A program made the translations under genes and the position numbers. From contig JIBA01000012.1 of assembly GCA_000620545.1 (NCBI GenBank), positions 372,001 to 436,000 on the forward strand: a DNA stretch of 64,000 bases, written 5' to 3'. The notes under the pieces are model-generated. The model saw only the letters and a program-made list of their open reading frames with translations, was not told the DNA's origin and did no database searches. Source of the DNA: Intrasporangiaceae bacterium URHB0013 (lineage in GTDB: Bacteria > Actinomycetota > Actinomycetes > Actinomycetales > Dermatophilaceae). Position 1 is the first letter of the stretch. Each line of letters opens with the position of its first letter. This document shows, one piece after another, positions 8,261-17,177 of the stretch.

Positions 8261-8830
8261 GTGAGTGACTCCGGCTTCGTCGACGAGGTCCCGTCCGGGC
8301 ACGAGCGGGCCTCCGCGACACGCCCGGCGCCCGGTGGCTCCGGCATCCCCGTCGGCGCCGTTGAGCAGGCCCCGACCGCCCGGGGGCGACGGCGTCCGGG
8401 CGCGGCGACCATCGGATTCGTCGTGCTCGTCGTCGGCCTCGTGGCCTTCGGTGGCTGGGCCTGGCGCGCCCGCGTGCACGCCGACGACGTGGCCGCCTAC
8501 GACTCGCTCGCTCGGGAGATCGAGGTGCTCGACCGCAGCCTGCCGCCGCTCGCCCACGGGGAGATCCCGCCCTGCCGCGACACCGACAGCGGGTGGATCA
8601 CCCGCACCTACCCGCCGTCGACCGGGCCGCAGGCCGCCGAGCTCGTCGGCTACCTCGAGCAGAAGGGCTGGAAGCAGGGCGCCGCCGTGCCGCCGGCCGT
8701 CGCCCACCTGACCCGCGACGTGGACGGCCACGTGCTGACGATCGACGTCGAGGCCGGTGCCCTCAACCAGCTCGTGGCGTTGCTGAAGGGTCAGAGCCCC
8801 GGCTCCGGCCTCGGCTGCCTCGGCCGCTAG
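8261..8830 (+). CDS. Membrane-anchored protein of unknown function
   Basis: A 189-residue protein. The Pro/Ala/Arg-rich cytosolic N-terminus (about 1-50) precedes one transmembrane helix (ATIGFVVLVVGLVAFGGWAW). An extracytoplasmic domain follows, with two Cys (PPCRDTDSG and GLGCLGR) that could pair. The frame is open from 8156, inside the palindrome. GTG 8261 is preferred because the upstream residues look non-coding. It is not recognised as a known family. Confidence 0.65.
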   Translation: MSDSGFVDEVPSGHERASATRPAPGGSGIPVGAVEQAPTARGRRRPGAATIGFVVLVVGLVAFGGWAWRARVHADDVAAYDSLAREIEVLDRSLPPLAHGEIPPCRDTDSGWITRTYPPSTGPQAAELVGYLEQKGWKQGAAVPPAVAHLTRDVDGHVLTIDVEAGALNQLVALLKGQSPGSGLGCLGR

Positions 8831-8976
8831 CCGTGCTGCCGGGCCCCGCCCGGCGCCCTCCGCCCGCCACGAGCGATCGCTCGACCCACGCGTCCGCGGC
8901 GGACGTGACCGACGCGACGGGCCACATCGTGGGAATGACGCAGCCCACGGCATACGCCGGTGGGACGCTGGTCCAC

Positions 8977-10191
8977 ATGCGTGCGGTGACCCAGAGCAAG
9001 AAGCTCCAGAACGTCTGTTACGAGATCCGAGGTCCCGTGCTGGCCGAGGCCAAGCGGCTCGAGGACGAGGGTCACCGCATCCTCAAGCTCAACATCGGCA
9101 ACCCGGCGCCGTTCGGGTTCGAGGCGCCCGAGGACATCCTCGTCGACGTCATCCAGGAGCTGCCGACCGCACAGGGCTACAGCGACAGCAAGGGCATCCT
9201 CTCGGCCCGGCGCGCCGTCAAGCAGCACTACGAGGTGCGCGACTTCCCGCCCGTCGGCGTCGAGGACATCTACCTCGGCAACGGCGTCAGCGAGCTCATC
9301 GTCATGGCCATGCAGGGCCTGCTGGACAACGGCGACGAGGTGCTCGTGCCGGCGCCCGACTACCCGCTGTGGACCGCGGCCGCGAGCCTCGCCGGCGGCA
9401 ACGCCGTCCACTACGTCTGCGACGAGCAGGCCGGCTGGGCGCCCGACCTCGACGACATCCGCAGCAAGGTCACCGACCGCACGCGCGCGATCGTCGTGAT
9501 CAACCCCAACAACCCGACCGGCGCCGTCTACCCGCGTGAGGTCCTCGCCGCCATCGCGCAGGTCGCGCGCGAGCACGAGCTGATCATCATGGCCGACGAG
9601 ATCTACGACAAGATCCTCTACGACGGCGCGACGCACACCTCGATCGCTGCCCTCGCGCCCGACCTGCTGTGCCTGACCTTCAACGGTCTGTCCAAGGCCT
9701 ACCGCGTGGCCGGTTTCCGCTCCGGATGGCTCGTCATCAGCGGGCCCAAGGAGCATGCGCGCAACTACCTCGAGGGCCTCGACATCCTCGCGAACATGCG
9801 GCTGTGCGCCAACGTGCCGGCGCAGCACGCCATCCAGGTCGCGCTCGGCGGCTACCAGTCGATCAACGAGCTGATCCTGCCCGGCGGCCGGCTGCTCGAG
9901 CAGCGCAACGTGGCGTGGGAGATGCTCAACGAGATCCGCGGGGTGTCAGTGACCAAGCCGGAGGGGGCGCTCTACCTCTTCCCGCGGCTCGACCCGAAGG
10001 TCCACGACATCCGAGACGACGAGCGCTTCGCCCTCGACCTGCTGCGCGACCAGAAGATGCTCATCGTCCACGGCACCGGCTTCAACTGGGCGACGCCCGA
10101 CCACTTCCGGCTCGTCTTCCTGCCGCGCGTTGAGGACCTCGAGGACGCGGTGGGGCGCCTCGAGAAGTTCCTCTCGACGTACTCGCAGTAG
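8977..10191 (+). CDS. alaA: Pyridoxal-phosphate aminotransferase, AlaA type
   Basis: Class I/II fold aminotransferase, probably a glutamate-pyruvate (alanine) aminotransferase. It has 404 residues, close to E. coli AlaA. The N-terminus reads QSKKLQNVCYEIRGPVL and KLNIGNPAPFGF. The cofactor-binding region is NPNNPTGAVYP and the Schiff-base Lys is K240 in NGLSKAYRVAGFRSGW. The Arg in DHFRLVFLP should bind the substrate carboxylate. ATG 8935 in frame is an alternative start. The gene is monocistronic and converges on the gene at 10341. Confidence 0.9.
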   Translation: MRAVTQSKKLQNVCYEIRGPVLAEAKRLEDEGHRILKLNIGNPAPFGFEAPEDILVDVIQELPTAQGYSDSKGILSARRAVKQHYEVRDFPPVGVEDIYLGNGVSELIVMAMQGLLDNGDEVLVPAPDYPLWTAAASLAGGNAVHYVCDEQAGWAPDLDDIRSKVTDRTRAIVVINPNNPTGAVYPREVLAAIAQVAREHELIIMADEIYDKILYDGATHTSIAALAPDLLCLTFNGLSKAYRVAGFRSGWLVISGPKEHARNYLEGLDILANMRLCANVPAQHAIQVALGGYQSINELILPGGRLLEQRNVAWEMLNEIRGVSVTKPEGALYLFPRLDPKVHDIRDDERFALDLLRDQKMLIVHGTGFNWATPDHFRLVFLPRVEDLEDAVGRLEKFLSTYSQ

Positions 10192-10265
10192 TGGGTGGCC
10201 GCGCCCGGCTGCGCTCGACCGCCACGACCGGCCCGCGGCAAGGGCGCGTCGATCGCCGCATCCAT

Positions 10266-10330
10266 CCCGCCACGGTGGAGCCCTGGTGGTCGATCCGGCG
10301 CTCTCGCCGCAGCTATCCCGCCATGGCGGG
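10266..10330. terminator. Two related inverted repeats between convergent genes
   Basis: A perfect 14-bp palindrome CCCGCCATGGCGGG lies at 10317-10330. A degenerate copy, CCCGCCACGGTGG, lies about 50 bp upstream near 10266. They sit between the convergent ends of the alaA-type gene (10191) and the small membrane gene (10341). A bidirectional terminator-like role is inferred; there is no T-tract on either side. Confidence 0.45.
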
Positions 10331-10340
10331 GGCGGTGCGG

Positions 10341-10622
10341 TCAGCGGGAGGTGGCCCACCACTTGAGGAGCAGGCCCAGCACGATGCCCCACACCACGGT
10401 CAGCAGCAGGCTGATCACGACGGCGAGGAGCGCTGGTCGGCGTCCGCCCGGCTCACGGCGCGCGAGGCTCAGCCCCGCGAGCGCCAGACCGAGCAGCTGC
10501 GGCACGAACGTGAAGCCGAGGACGACCGCGGACAGCGAGGCGACGACTGCCCCCCGGGCCAGCGGCGCCTCGGCGGCCAGTCGGGCAGCCGCGGCGTCGG
10601 CGGGACGATCGGGCTCGCTCAC
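10341..10622 (-). CDS. Small two-helix membrane protein, DUF4190-like
   Basis: A 93-residue protein starting at GTG 10622. An Ala-rich N-terminus precedes two hydrophobic helices, SAVVLGFTFVPQLLGLALAGL and ALLAVVISLLLTVVWGIVLGLLL, separated by the basic loop SLARREPGGRRP. This helix-loop-helix pattern matches DUF4190-type proteins. It is divergent from, and only 15 bp away from, the lipoprotein gene at 10638, so the promoters must overlap. Function is unknown. Confidence 0.65.
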   Translation of the reverse strand: MSEPDRPADAAAARLAAEAPLARGAVVASLSAVVLGFTFVPQLLGLALAGLSLARREPGGRRPALLAVVISLLLTVVWGIVLGLLLKWWATSR

Positions 10623-10637
10623 GCGTTCAGGGTAACG

Positions 10638-11087
10638 ATGAGGGACACCACGGGAGCGAGCGCTCCGAGCGCGTATGCCGTCAGGCGGGCTCCCCGACGG
10701 GCGCTCGCTGCCGGGGCAGGCCTCCTCGTCGTGCTCACCCTGGCCGCCTGCGGTGGCACGGAGCCCACGGTGGACGACCTGCCCGCGGGTGTCGCGGACG
10801 CGCGGCCGAGCATCTCGGCTGAGGAGGCCGCGTTCGTCCTCGCCGCCCAGGAGCTCGGCGCCGACGTCACCGGAGTCACCGTCGACGACGACATCGAGAC
10901 CGGGACGACGACGTGCTGGGCCCTGACGAACGGCGGTGTCGAGCTGGCCCAGATCGCGGTCGGGGACGACGACAAGCCGCTGCCCAACACGGGCGGCGCG
11001 CTGCGCACGAAGCAGCTGATGGCCGCGGGCGTGCAGGCGTTCTGTCCCGACTTCGACGACCAGGTGTCCCAGCTGCGCCTGCCGTGA
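10638..11087 (+). CDS. Putative lipoprotein, DUF732-like
   Basis: A 149-residue exported protein with lipobox TLAAC (Cys38). The mature part begins GGTEPTVDDLPAG. It has a helical region, SAEEAAFVLAAQELGAD, and two Cys (TTCWALTN and AFCPDFDD) that may form a disulphide. The pattern of a helical domain ending in a single CP motif is reminiscent of DUF732 secreted proteins, but similarity is weak. The ATG follows a GGTAACG sequence, a poor ribosome binding site. Confidence 0.65.
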   Translation: MRDTTGASAPSAYAVRRAPRRALAAGAGLLVVLTLAACGGTEPTVDDLPAGVADARPSISAEEAAFVLAAQELGADVTGVTVDDDIETGTTTCWALTNGGVELAQIAVGDDDKPLPNTGGALRTKQLMAAGVQAFCPDFDDQVSQLRLP

Positions 11088-11109
11088 CGCGCGTAGGCGT
11101 GCGGCCGGC

Positions 11110-11196
11110 GTCCGGTGGCGTGCTGTGGCGGTGCGGTGGCGCCCGGGCGCCCGGTGGCGCCCGGTGGCGCGGGTGGTGGGTGGTGCGGTGGCGTGC
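11110..11196. repeat. GGTGGCG-rich low-complexity tract
   Basis: The heptamer GGTGGCG and variants (GTGGCGG, GGTGGTG) recur at least seven times between the convergent lipoprotein and membrane-protein genes. No gene or clear hairpin is seen here. Confidence 0.7.
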
Positions 11197-11217
11197 GCCG
11201 GGGGTCCTGCGGCGACC

Positions 11218-12708
11218 TCAGATCCAGCTCGGCGGCGGTGGCACGATGATGCCGACGACCTCAGGCCCGGGACCGTCGGGTCCCAGGTGGATGACCGGCC
11301 CGGAGGAGGCGCGCGCGGCCAGGTCCCGGCACTCGACGCCGCTGCACCAGCGGGGCACGACGCCACCCTGCTCCTCCCGCACGGCCATGAACATCGTGCT
11401 GGCCATGAGCCGACCCGAGCGGGTGTCGCGGACGGCGCGGTCCTGGTAGACGACGACAACCGGCGCGACGGTCCCGGCGTCGTGAGCGGTGGCGGCCGCT
11501 GCGATCGCGGCGTACTCCTGACGCGTGGCCTGGTGCTGACCTATGTCGGTCCGCCACGCCAGCACCCCGCCCACGGCGAGCACCACGAGCAACCCCGTGG
11601 CGACACGGCTGGCGAGCCGATCGCGTACGACACCGTCGGCGGCCCGTGGCCGTCGGTCCGCACCTAGCAGGAGGGCGACGGGCAGCAGGGCGACCAACCA
11701 GGTCCACAGCTGGCCTCGAGCCTCGGTGACGATGCCCATCGCGAGCGACTGTGCGACGTCGAGAGCGGCCGCGACGGCGAAGGCGACGAGGAGCCGCTGC
11801 AGGCGCGGACGTACGGCAGCGTCCCGCCAGCCGAGCACGATGCCGACGAGACCCACGAGCGCCACCCACCACTGGGTGGCCCACAGTGATCCGGTGGCCG
11901 CGAGCCATCGCCCTGCGTTGGCCACGAGGGCGTCGAGCGAGGTCAGCGGGTTGGCTTGCCGCCAGGCGGCGAGCTGGAGTCCGAAGTGCCCCTCGGTGAT
12001 CCAGTTGAGCGTGTAGGCCAGGCCGACGCCCACACCGAGTCCCGTGACCCAGCCGCCGACGACGAAGAGCACGCGGCGCCACGGGGCGCCCCGCAGGATG
12101 ACGACGGCGAACACCAGCAGGACGACGCCGACAGGCGGATAGGTCATCACGGCCGCCATCGGGCCGAAGAGGAGCCAGAGGCCGAGCCTCCGGCGAGAGC
12201 ACGCCGCCCAGGGCAACAGCCAGACGGCCGCCGCGGCCACGAGGACCGAAGGCGTCAGCGCTCCCGGCCAGTAGAGCAGCTGCACCCACACGCACGAGGC
12301 GAAGAGTGCGATGCCGAGGACGGCATCGACCACGGGCCCGGGCCGCACCCCTGAGAGGTGGAGCACCCGCCACATGCCGGCGACGAGCACGGCGTAGCCC
12401 AACGCGTAGGTGAGCGCTGCGGTCGTCGGGGTTCCGTGCTGGCCGACCAGGAACCACCATGCGGTGTTGAGCCACCGCCCCTCGCTCAGGTTGTAGTACG
12501 ACGGTGGAACCGCTCCGGGTGAGCCGGCGGGCAGCAGGAACCCCCAGTCGTCCTGCCGGATGAACGGGGTGACCGCCTGGGCGACGCCCTGGGTCACGAG
12601 GAACGCGGCCGCGACCACCATGGGCACGAGCAGACGGCGTCGCGACCTCGGGGCGAGCACGCGCGCGCGCCGTCCGGTCGGGGCGGAGGCGATGGACTGC
12701 GTCGACAT
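11218..12708 (-). CDS. Polytopic membrane protein, possible GtrII-like GT-C glycosyltransferase
   Basis: A 496-residue protein with about ten hydrophobic segments. After a basic N-terminus and the first helix, an exported loop carries RQDDWGFLLPAG and EGRWLNTAWWF. An acidic pair near a Trp, followed by a GRWL motif, is typical of GtrII/GT-C type glycosyltransferases using polyprenol-linked sugars. A C-terminal extracytoplasmic domain of about 110 residues has three Cys-containing or Pro-rich patches. The surroundings (MptB-like gene 3 kb away) fit cell-envelope glycosylation, but the donor and acceptor are unknown. Confidence 0.6.
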   Translation of the reverse strand: MSTQSIASAPTGRRARVLAPRSRRRLLVPMVVAAAFLVTQGVAQAVTPFIRQDDWGFLLPAGSPGAVPPSYYNLSEGRWLNTAWWFLVGQHGTPTTAALTYALGYAVLVAGMWRVLHLSGVRPGPVVDAVLGIALFASCVWVQLLYWPGALTPSVLVAAAAVWLLPWAACSRRRLGLWLLFGPMAAVMTYPPVGVVLLVFAVVILRGAPWRRVLFVVGGWVTGLGVGVGLAYTLNWITEGHFGLQLAAWRQANPLTSLDALVANAGRWLAATGSLWATQWWVALVGLVGIVLGWRDAAVRPRLQRLLVAFAVAAALDVAQSLAMGIVTEARGQLWTWLVALLPVALLLGADRRPRAADGVVRDRLASRVATGLLVVLAVGGVLAWRTDIGQHQATRQEYAAIAAAATAHDAGTVAPVVVVYQDRAVRDTRSGRLMASTMFMAVREEQGGVVPRWCSGVECRDLAARASSGPVIHLGPDGPGPEVVGIIVPPPPSWI

Positions 12709-12901
12709 GGAGACCGCTCATGGAGTCGGAGGCCACGGACGGTCGGCCCGTGATGGTTGCACCACAAGTACCCAGATGAGCAAAGCACGGCGCACGCCAG
12801 GCCGCCACCCGCGCCAGCGCGGGAAGCGCACGTAGCGAGGTGACAGACCTGGGTCCGGTCAGCGTGTCAGCTCGTCCACGGCACCACCCCGGAGCGGACG
12901 C

Positions 12902-13414
12902 CTAGTCCGTCAAGGACTCCAGGGCGACGACGGTGGCCAGCACCAGCGCCTCGTCCTGGCCAGCCGCGATCTCCACCCCGTACGAGTCCCGGACGCGGAA
13001 CCACTTCTTCGAGATGTGCGCGACCGTGTCGCCGTCGCGCTCGATCTCGAACTCGTGGTCGACGATGTTGCCGTGTGCCTTCAGGTCCGCGCCGCCGTCC
13101 ACGTCGATCGAGAAGCGGTCCCGGATGCCGACCAGCGCCTTGTGCACCGTCGCGACCGTCCGGCCGTCCCGCTCGATGTCGACCTTGTCGCGGACGCTGA
13201 GCTTCCGCTCCTGGATCTTGGCCACCTCGCGGCCGGACGCGTCCTCGAGCAGGAAGGTGTCGCGGACTCGCGCCGCCTTCCCGTTCACCTTGAACGCTCG
13301 CGTCCCCTGCTCGTCCTCGATCCAGAAGTCGTCCCCGATGGACGCGAGCTTCTCCCTCATCTGGAAGCGGCGGGGGGTGGCGTCATCGTCTCGTCGTCCT
13401 CGAAAGAGCCCCAT
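12902..13414 (-). CDS. LURP-one-related (LOR) family protein
   Basis: A 170-residue protein made of repeated short beta-strands of the form DTFLLEDASGREVAKIQER and DKVDIERDGRTVATVHK, which is the tubby-like LOR/YxjI fold. Function in bacteria is unknown; membrane or phosphoinositide association is suggested for the fold. Start ATG 13414 is chosen because GAGGAG lies 9 bp upstream; in-frame ATG codons 5' of it are possible. Monocistronic. Confidence 0.8.
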   Translation of the reverse strand: MGLFRGRRDDDATPRRFQMREKLASIGDDFWIEDEQGTRAFKVNGKAARVRDTFLLEDASGREVAKIQERKLSVRDKVDIERDGRTVATVHKALVGIRDRFSIDVDGGADLKAHGNIVDHEFEIERDGDTVAHISKKWFRVRDSYGVEIAAGQDEALVLATVVALESLTD

Positions 13415-13613
13415 GCCCAGCATCTCCTCGTGTCGAACCGGTGTCTTGACGACCCTAGGAGCGGCCGGCACCGTGGCACATCACCCAAGAGGGGTTACCT
13501 AGCGCACGGCGCGGGGGGTCGACGCAGAGCTCGGGGAGCGCTAGCCCCTCGGGACTCATCGGACTCTGACCGACGGGAGGCGTCCGCCCGGACGCATCCT
13601 CACCGGAACGCAT

Positions 13614-13661
13614 CTCATCCAGGTGCGGCGCCTCCGTCTCATCCAGGGACGGCGCCTCCGT
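13614..13661. repeat. Tandem duplication of a 24-bp unit
   Basis: CTCATCCAGGTGCGGCGCCT plus CCGT (13614-13637) is repeated with two mismatches at 13638-13661. The second copy encodes the last residues of the VOC protein at 13639-14031, so the duplication created or displaced that gene's stop codon. Confidence 0.8.
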
Positions 13662-14031
13662 CGCTCGCGGTCTCGTACCGGCCCATCAGCTCGACGAGGA
13701 CGAGCGGATTGCCGAAGGGGTCGATGACGACCGCGACTCGGCCGACGGGGATGCTCGTGGGTTCCGCGGCCACCCTGGCGCCGCCCTGCACGAGATCACG
13801 GACGGCAGTGTCGAGGCTGTCGACCAGCCAGTTCGGTTCCATTGGCTGTCGCGTCGTCAGCACCACTTCGACGTCGCTGTCGGGAAGGGCAAGGCCTGCC
13901 TGCCCGACAGCGTCGTTGCGCCACAGCAGCTGGTGCCCGAGCCGCTCCTGGTAGAACGCGAGTCCTTCGTCCAGCCCGGGCACGGGGATCGTGATCGCAT
14001 CGATGCCGCGAAGCACAGGCGAGGTGGTCAT
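13639..14031 (-). CDS. VOC superfamily (glyoxalase/bleomycin-resistance fold) protein
   Basis: A 130-residue protein with one pair of beta-alpha-beta-beta-beta units. The first runs from DAITIPVPGLDEGLAFYQERLG and the second ends VAVVIDPFGNPLVLVELMGRY. The metal-site pattern is incomplete, as in many uncharacterised VOC proteins, so the reaction cannot be named. The C-terminal tail (TASDGGAVPG) comes from the 24-bp duplication. Confidence 0.82.
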   Translation of the reverse strand: MTTSPVLRGIDAITIPVPGLDEGLAFYQERLGHQLLWRNDAVGQAGLALPDSDVEVVLTTRQPMEPNWLVDSLDTAVRDLVQGGARVAAEPTSIPVGRVAVVIDPFGNPLVLVELMGRYETASDGGAVPG

Positions 14032-14130
14032 CTGGAAACGATGACACGGCCTTGCGCGGGCGGTCCTTCCGTGGCGGATGAGATGGCGGACCCGCTCGTC
14101 TGCCCAGCGGCGTTGCCGCGGCGCAGAGGG

Positions 14131-14763
14131 TCAGGAGGCCTTGCGCGTGAAGGTGAGGTGGGTGACGCCGCTGGGGGACGAGACCGCCTCCACGTCGTAC
14201 GCGTCCTCGAGCGCCTCGAGCCCGTCCCACAGGCGGACGCCGCGGCCGAGGACGATCGGGACCTGGACGAGATGCATGTGGTCGACGAGCCCGGCGGCGA
14301 GGAAGTCGCGGACGACGGTGGCGCCGCCGCCGATGCGGACGTCCAGACCATCGGCTGCTTCTCGGGCTGCCTCGAGCGCTTCGGCCGGGGCGGCGTCGAG
14401 GAAGTGGAACGTCGTGCCGCCCTCCATGGCCATCGAGGGCTGCGGGTGGTGGGTGAGCACGAAGGTCGGAGTGTGAAACGGGGGGTTCGGGCCCCACCAG
14501 CCCTTCCAGTCCGGGTCGTTCGCCCAACCGGGAGGGCCGAACTTGTTGGCGCCCATGATCTCGGCGCCGATGCCGTGGCTGTGGCGCTCGGCAAGGGCGT
14601 CGTCGACTCCGGAGGTCCCGCCCGCGTCCCAGAAGCGAGTTGCGAACATCCACTGGTGCAGCCGCTCGCCTGCGTGGCCGAACGGTGCCTCGGCGGACTG
14701 CGGCTCGCCAGTGGCAAAGCCATCAAGCGAGATCGACAGGTTGTGAATCCGTGTCAGTGACAT
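14131..14763 (-). CDS. Dihydrofolate reductase family protein (RibD C-terminal fold)
   Basis: A 210-residue NADPH-dependent reductase-like protein. The start is TRIHNLSISLDGFATG. The nucleotide-binding region ends IGGGATVVRDFLAAGLVDHMHLVQVPIVLGRG, which is characteristic of the RibD_C/DHFR-like family. It is not the housekeeping DHFR. It lies 4 bp downstream of the nitroreductase gene on the same strand, so the two are probably co-transcribed small-molecule reductases. Substrate unknown. Confidence 0.85.
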   Translation of the reverse strand: MSLTRIHNLSISLDGFATGEPQSAEAPFGHAGERLHQWMFATRFWDAGGTSGVDDALAERHSHGIGAEIMGANKFGPPGWANDPDWKGWWGPNPPFHTPTFVLTHHPQPSMAMEGGTTFHFLDAAPAEALEAAREAADGLDVRIGGGATVVRDFLAAGLVDHMHLVQVPIVLGRGVRLWDGLEALEDAYDVEAVSSPSGVTHLTFTRKAS

Positions 14764-14767
14764 CGGG

Positions 14768-15283
14768 TCACCACTCTCCGCGGTGCACGACCTCGTCGAA
14801 CGGGCGCCGGTTCAGCCGCTCGATGACGACCAGTGGCTTGTCCGACGGATAGCCGACGGAGAGCACGTAGGCGAGGAAGCGTCCCTCGGGGAAGCCGAGA
14901 ACGGTCCTTGCCTGCTCCTGGTCGGCGGCCGCAGCATGGCCCGTTCCGACACCCAGGTCGGCGGCGGCGATCGTCATCGCATACGTGGCCTGGCCCAGGT
15001 CGTACTGGAGCAGGGCCGACTGCCGATCGTCCTGCGGCTCGGGCGCGACGATCGCGATCGCAGCCGCCGCTCCGGCGACATGCCTGGCGCCCTGCCAGAC
15101 CTTCGCCAGCTCGACCAGCTGCCCCCTGTCCGTGACCAGCACGAAGTCCCACGGCTGCCAGTTACCCGCCGACGGTGCACGTCGCCCCGCCTCGAGGATT
15201 CGGTCGAGCGCCTCGTCAGGGACTGGCTGCTCGGTGAACTGCCGGACGTTTCGTCGCGCTCGCAGGGCGTCCCAGGTCTCCAC
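14768..15283 (-). CDS. Nitroreductase family protein
   Basis: FMN-dependent NAD(P)H oxidoreductase, 171 residues. The FMN-binding start RRNVRQFTEQPVPDEALDRI is followed by RRAPSAGNWQPWDFVLV. The C-terminus ends YVLSVGYPSDKPLV and RRPFDEVVHRGEW, which fits the family closely. GTG 15283, preceded by AGGATGACA, is preferred over the longer upstream frame. Co-transcribed with the DHFR-like gene downstream. Confidence 0.88.
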   Translation of the reverse strand: METWDALRARRNVRQFTEQPVPDEALDRILEAGRRAPSAGNWQPWDFVLVTDRGQLVELAKVWQGARHVAGAAAAIAIVAPEPQDDRQSALLQYDLGQATYAMTIAAADLGVGTGHAAAADQEQARTVLGFPEGRFLAYVLSVGYPSDKPLVVIERLNRRPFDEVVHRGEW

Positions 15284-15391
15284 GCTGTCATCCTGCGCCC
15301 CCGGTGCATGCGTCGCCAACCCCTTGCCGCAACGGCTGCTCATCGAGCCTCGGCGGCAGGCGTCACGTCAGCCCCAGAAGAGGCGGGCGAT

Positions 15392-15577
15392 CTACAAGCC
15401 GCGATGGTCCTCGCCGATGACATGCGCACAGCCTGCCGACGCCGGGTAGAGCTCGTCGTTCTCGTCGCGCACCACCTCGGCCGCATGAGCCGGAAGCTCG
15501 GGGACGAAGACGCGCTGGAAGTCGGTGCGCAGCGAAGGGAAGTCGCCGCGAACCCTGGGCGACAGACGTGGGCAGGG
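15392..15577 (-). pseudogene. Coding-like open frame without a start codon
   Basis: A 62-codon open frame bounded by TGA (15578-15580) and TAG (15392-15394) with no ATG or GTG. Its conceptual product has real-protein character: GDFPSLRTDFQRVFVPELPA is followed by a stretch ending ASAGCAHVIGEDHRGL. The composition is far less Arg/Ala-biased than the overlapping frames. It is either a gene remnant or chance. It occupies most of the 353-bp gap between the nitroreductase and oxidoreductase genes; nothing else is seen there. Family not recognised. Confidence 0.35.
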
Positions 15578-15636
15578 TCAGTGAGCCGCAAGGTCGGCAT
15601 GACTCACCAGGTGATCGGGAGACCAGGTCGCGTTTC

Positions 15637-16560
15637 TCACGCCAGGGCCTGCTGCAGGCACCGGTCGATGCTCACCGCACGCGACGGCGTGAAGAGGCCC
15701 GCGGCTGCTGACTGCTCGGGTGCCAGCTCGGCTCGAATGGCGTCCAGGGCGGCACCGATGCTTCGGTCGTTGGCCCGGTGCCAGCAGTCGTGCGGTGACC
15801 ACTCACCCTCATTGAGCGGGGCACCGTCGAGCCGAACGGGTTCGAACCGCCAGCGATGCCCGGTGTGGAAGGCGCCCGTGAGCTCGAGCACGCCTTCGCT
15901 GCTGCAGGCTCGGATCGCGTGCCGTAGGCCGTCCAGCCCCGGCTGGTGACGCGAGACCACCCGGACCTCGACATCGTCGATGGCGAGGTCGAGTCGGGTG
16001 AGGTCGTGGGGGTCGGTGATCGTCGAGCCGGTCAGGAGCACCGGTTCCCCGAGCTGGTGGACGACGAGGGAGAGTGGGTGGCTGGCCACCTCGAGGAACC
16101 ACTCCGGCCCGGTGAAGCGCAACGGCAGGTCGTATGCCGTCTCGACGCTCACCCAGGACGGCCCGCCGAGCCGCTCCAGTGTCCGGCAGAACACCTTCGC
16201 GGTGTCGAGGAAGGGGAACGCGTAGTTGATGTACGTGGCGGCGCCGCCCATGGGCAGCCCGGTCAGGTCACCAGCGACGCCGACCACCGGCTTCTCGCAG
16301 ATGAGTGGAACGTCGCGAAAGAGGCTCAACATGTCCTGGTGCGTGCGGGCCGGCGTCGCAACGGTGACGACGTCGACACCGAGGTCCAGCACCGAGCGGG
16401 CCTCGTGCAGGGCGAGCGGGATCTGCTCCTCGGCCGCGAAGTCCCGCGTGCGTCCGGCGTGTTCCGGTGCCCCGCACACGGCGACCACCTCGGCGCCGCT
16501 GCGGCGCAGGGCCTGGACGTGAACTCGGCCCCACCCGGTGCCCACCACCGCTGCCCTCAT
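15637..16560 (-). CDS. Gfo/Idh/MocA family oxidoreductase
   Basis: A 307-residue NAD(P)-dependent dehydrogenase-like protein. The N-terminal Rossmann motif is VVGTGWGRVHVQALRRSG. The family EKP motif occurs as ICEKPVVG at about residue 90. A C-terminal alpha/beta domain covers the substrate site. The ATG overlaps the cupin stop (ATGA), so the two genes are translationally coupled. Sugar or cyclitol substrates are usual in the family; none can be named here. Confidence 0.85.
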   Translation of the reverse strand: MRAAVVGTGWGRVHVQALRRSGAEVVAVCGAPEHAGRTRDFAAEEQIPLALHEARSVLDLGVDVVTVATPARTHQDMLSLFRDVPLICEKPVVGVAGDLTGLPMGGAATYINYAFPFLDTAKVFCRTLERLGGPSWVSVETAYDLPLRFTGPEWFLEVASHPLSLVVHQLGEPVLLTGSTITDPHDLTRLDLAIDDVEVRVVSRHQPGLDGLRHAIRACSSEGVLELTGAFHTGHRWRFEPVRLDGAPLNEGEWSPHDCWHRANDRSIGAALDAIRAELAPEQSAAAGLFTPSRAVSIDRCLQQALA

Positions 16561-17096
16561 GCGTCGCCGCCGGTCGGAGCGGTGCCGGCGTGCGCCGCGG
16601 ACATGACGCAGAGGAAGCGTGCGCCGTCGGCGCCCGCGAGGCACCCATGCCGCATCCCGGTGCCGACGCGGTGGCTGTCGCCGGGCAGGAGCTCGAGGAG
16701 GTGGACTCGGCCGGAGCGGTCCTGCACCGTCACGGTGAGGCTCCCGCCGATCAGGTAGTAGATCTCCTCGGTGCGGTCGTGCAGATGCCAGCCGATGCTC
16801 GCCCCGGGATCGAGCCGGGTGTCGATGATGCCGTCGAGGCACGACTCACTGATGCCCTCAGCCTGCGCTCCCTGCTCGCTGCAGACCCAGACGCATCGAC
16901 TCGTACCCTGGCCCGCTCGCACGCCCTGCTCGCCCGGGTTCGGATGCGAGGGTCGGTAGGCGACGTGCGCCATGTCGGCTCCGCGCTTCAGCAGGTGCGC
17001 CACGGAGGGGTCGCCGGTGTGGACCGGCAAGGCTTCCCGGTGAAACCGCTCGCCGTCCAGCCAGGAGTCGCCGGCGCCGGTGCCCTCGACACCCAT
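16557..17096 (-). CDS. Cupin domain protein
   Basis: A 179-residue protein with a C-terminal cupin barrel (about 95-170). Cupin motif 1 is GASIGWHLHDRTEEIYYLIGG with HxH and Glu metal ligands. Motif 2 ends GDSHRVGTGMRHGC, with the terminal His ligand. The N-terminal 90 residues are not recognised. ATG 17096 follows GGGGAGCAGG. It is coupled to the Gfo/Idh/MocA gene, suggesting a sugar isomerase/epimerase or regulator acting with the dehydrogenase. Confidence 0.82.
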   Translation of the reverse strand: MGVEGTGAGDSWLDGERFHREALPVHTGDPSVAHLLKRGADMAHVAYRPSHPNPGEQGVRAGQGTSRCVWVCSEQGAQAEGISESCLDGIIDTRLDPGASIGWHLHDRTEEIYYLIGGSLTVTVQDRSGRVHLLELLPGDSHRVGTGMRHGCLAGADGARFLCVMSAAHAGTAPTGGDA

Positions 17097-17177
17097 CACG
17101 CCTGCTCCCCATGACCCCTGCGGTGGCTTCGCGTCAACCTGGTCGCCGCCTGTGCCCGGACTCCATGCCTTCTGGCC

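Noticed and set aside
10191-11087. A single long plus-strand gene covering the gap after the aminotransferase
   Set aside because: The upstream part is Arg/Gln-rich and lies antisense to a well-formed two-helix membrane gene. The real start is the ATG at 10638 before a lipoprotein signal.
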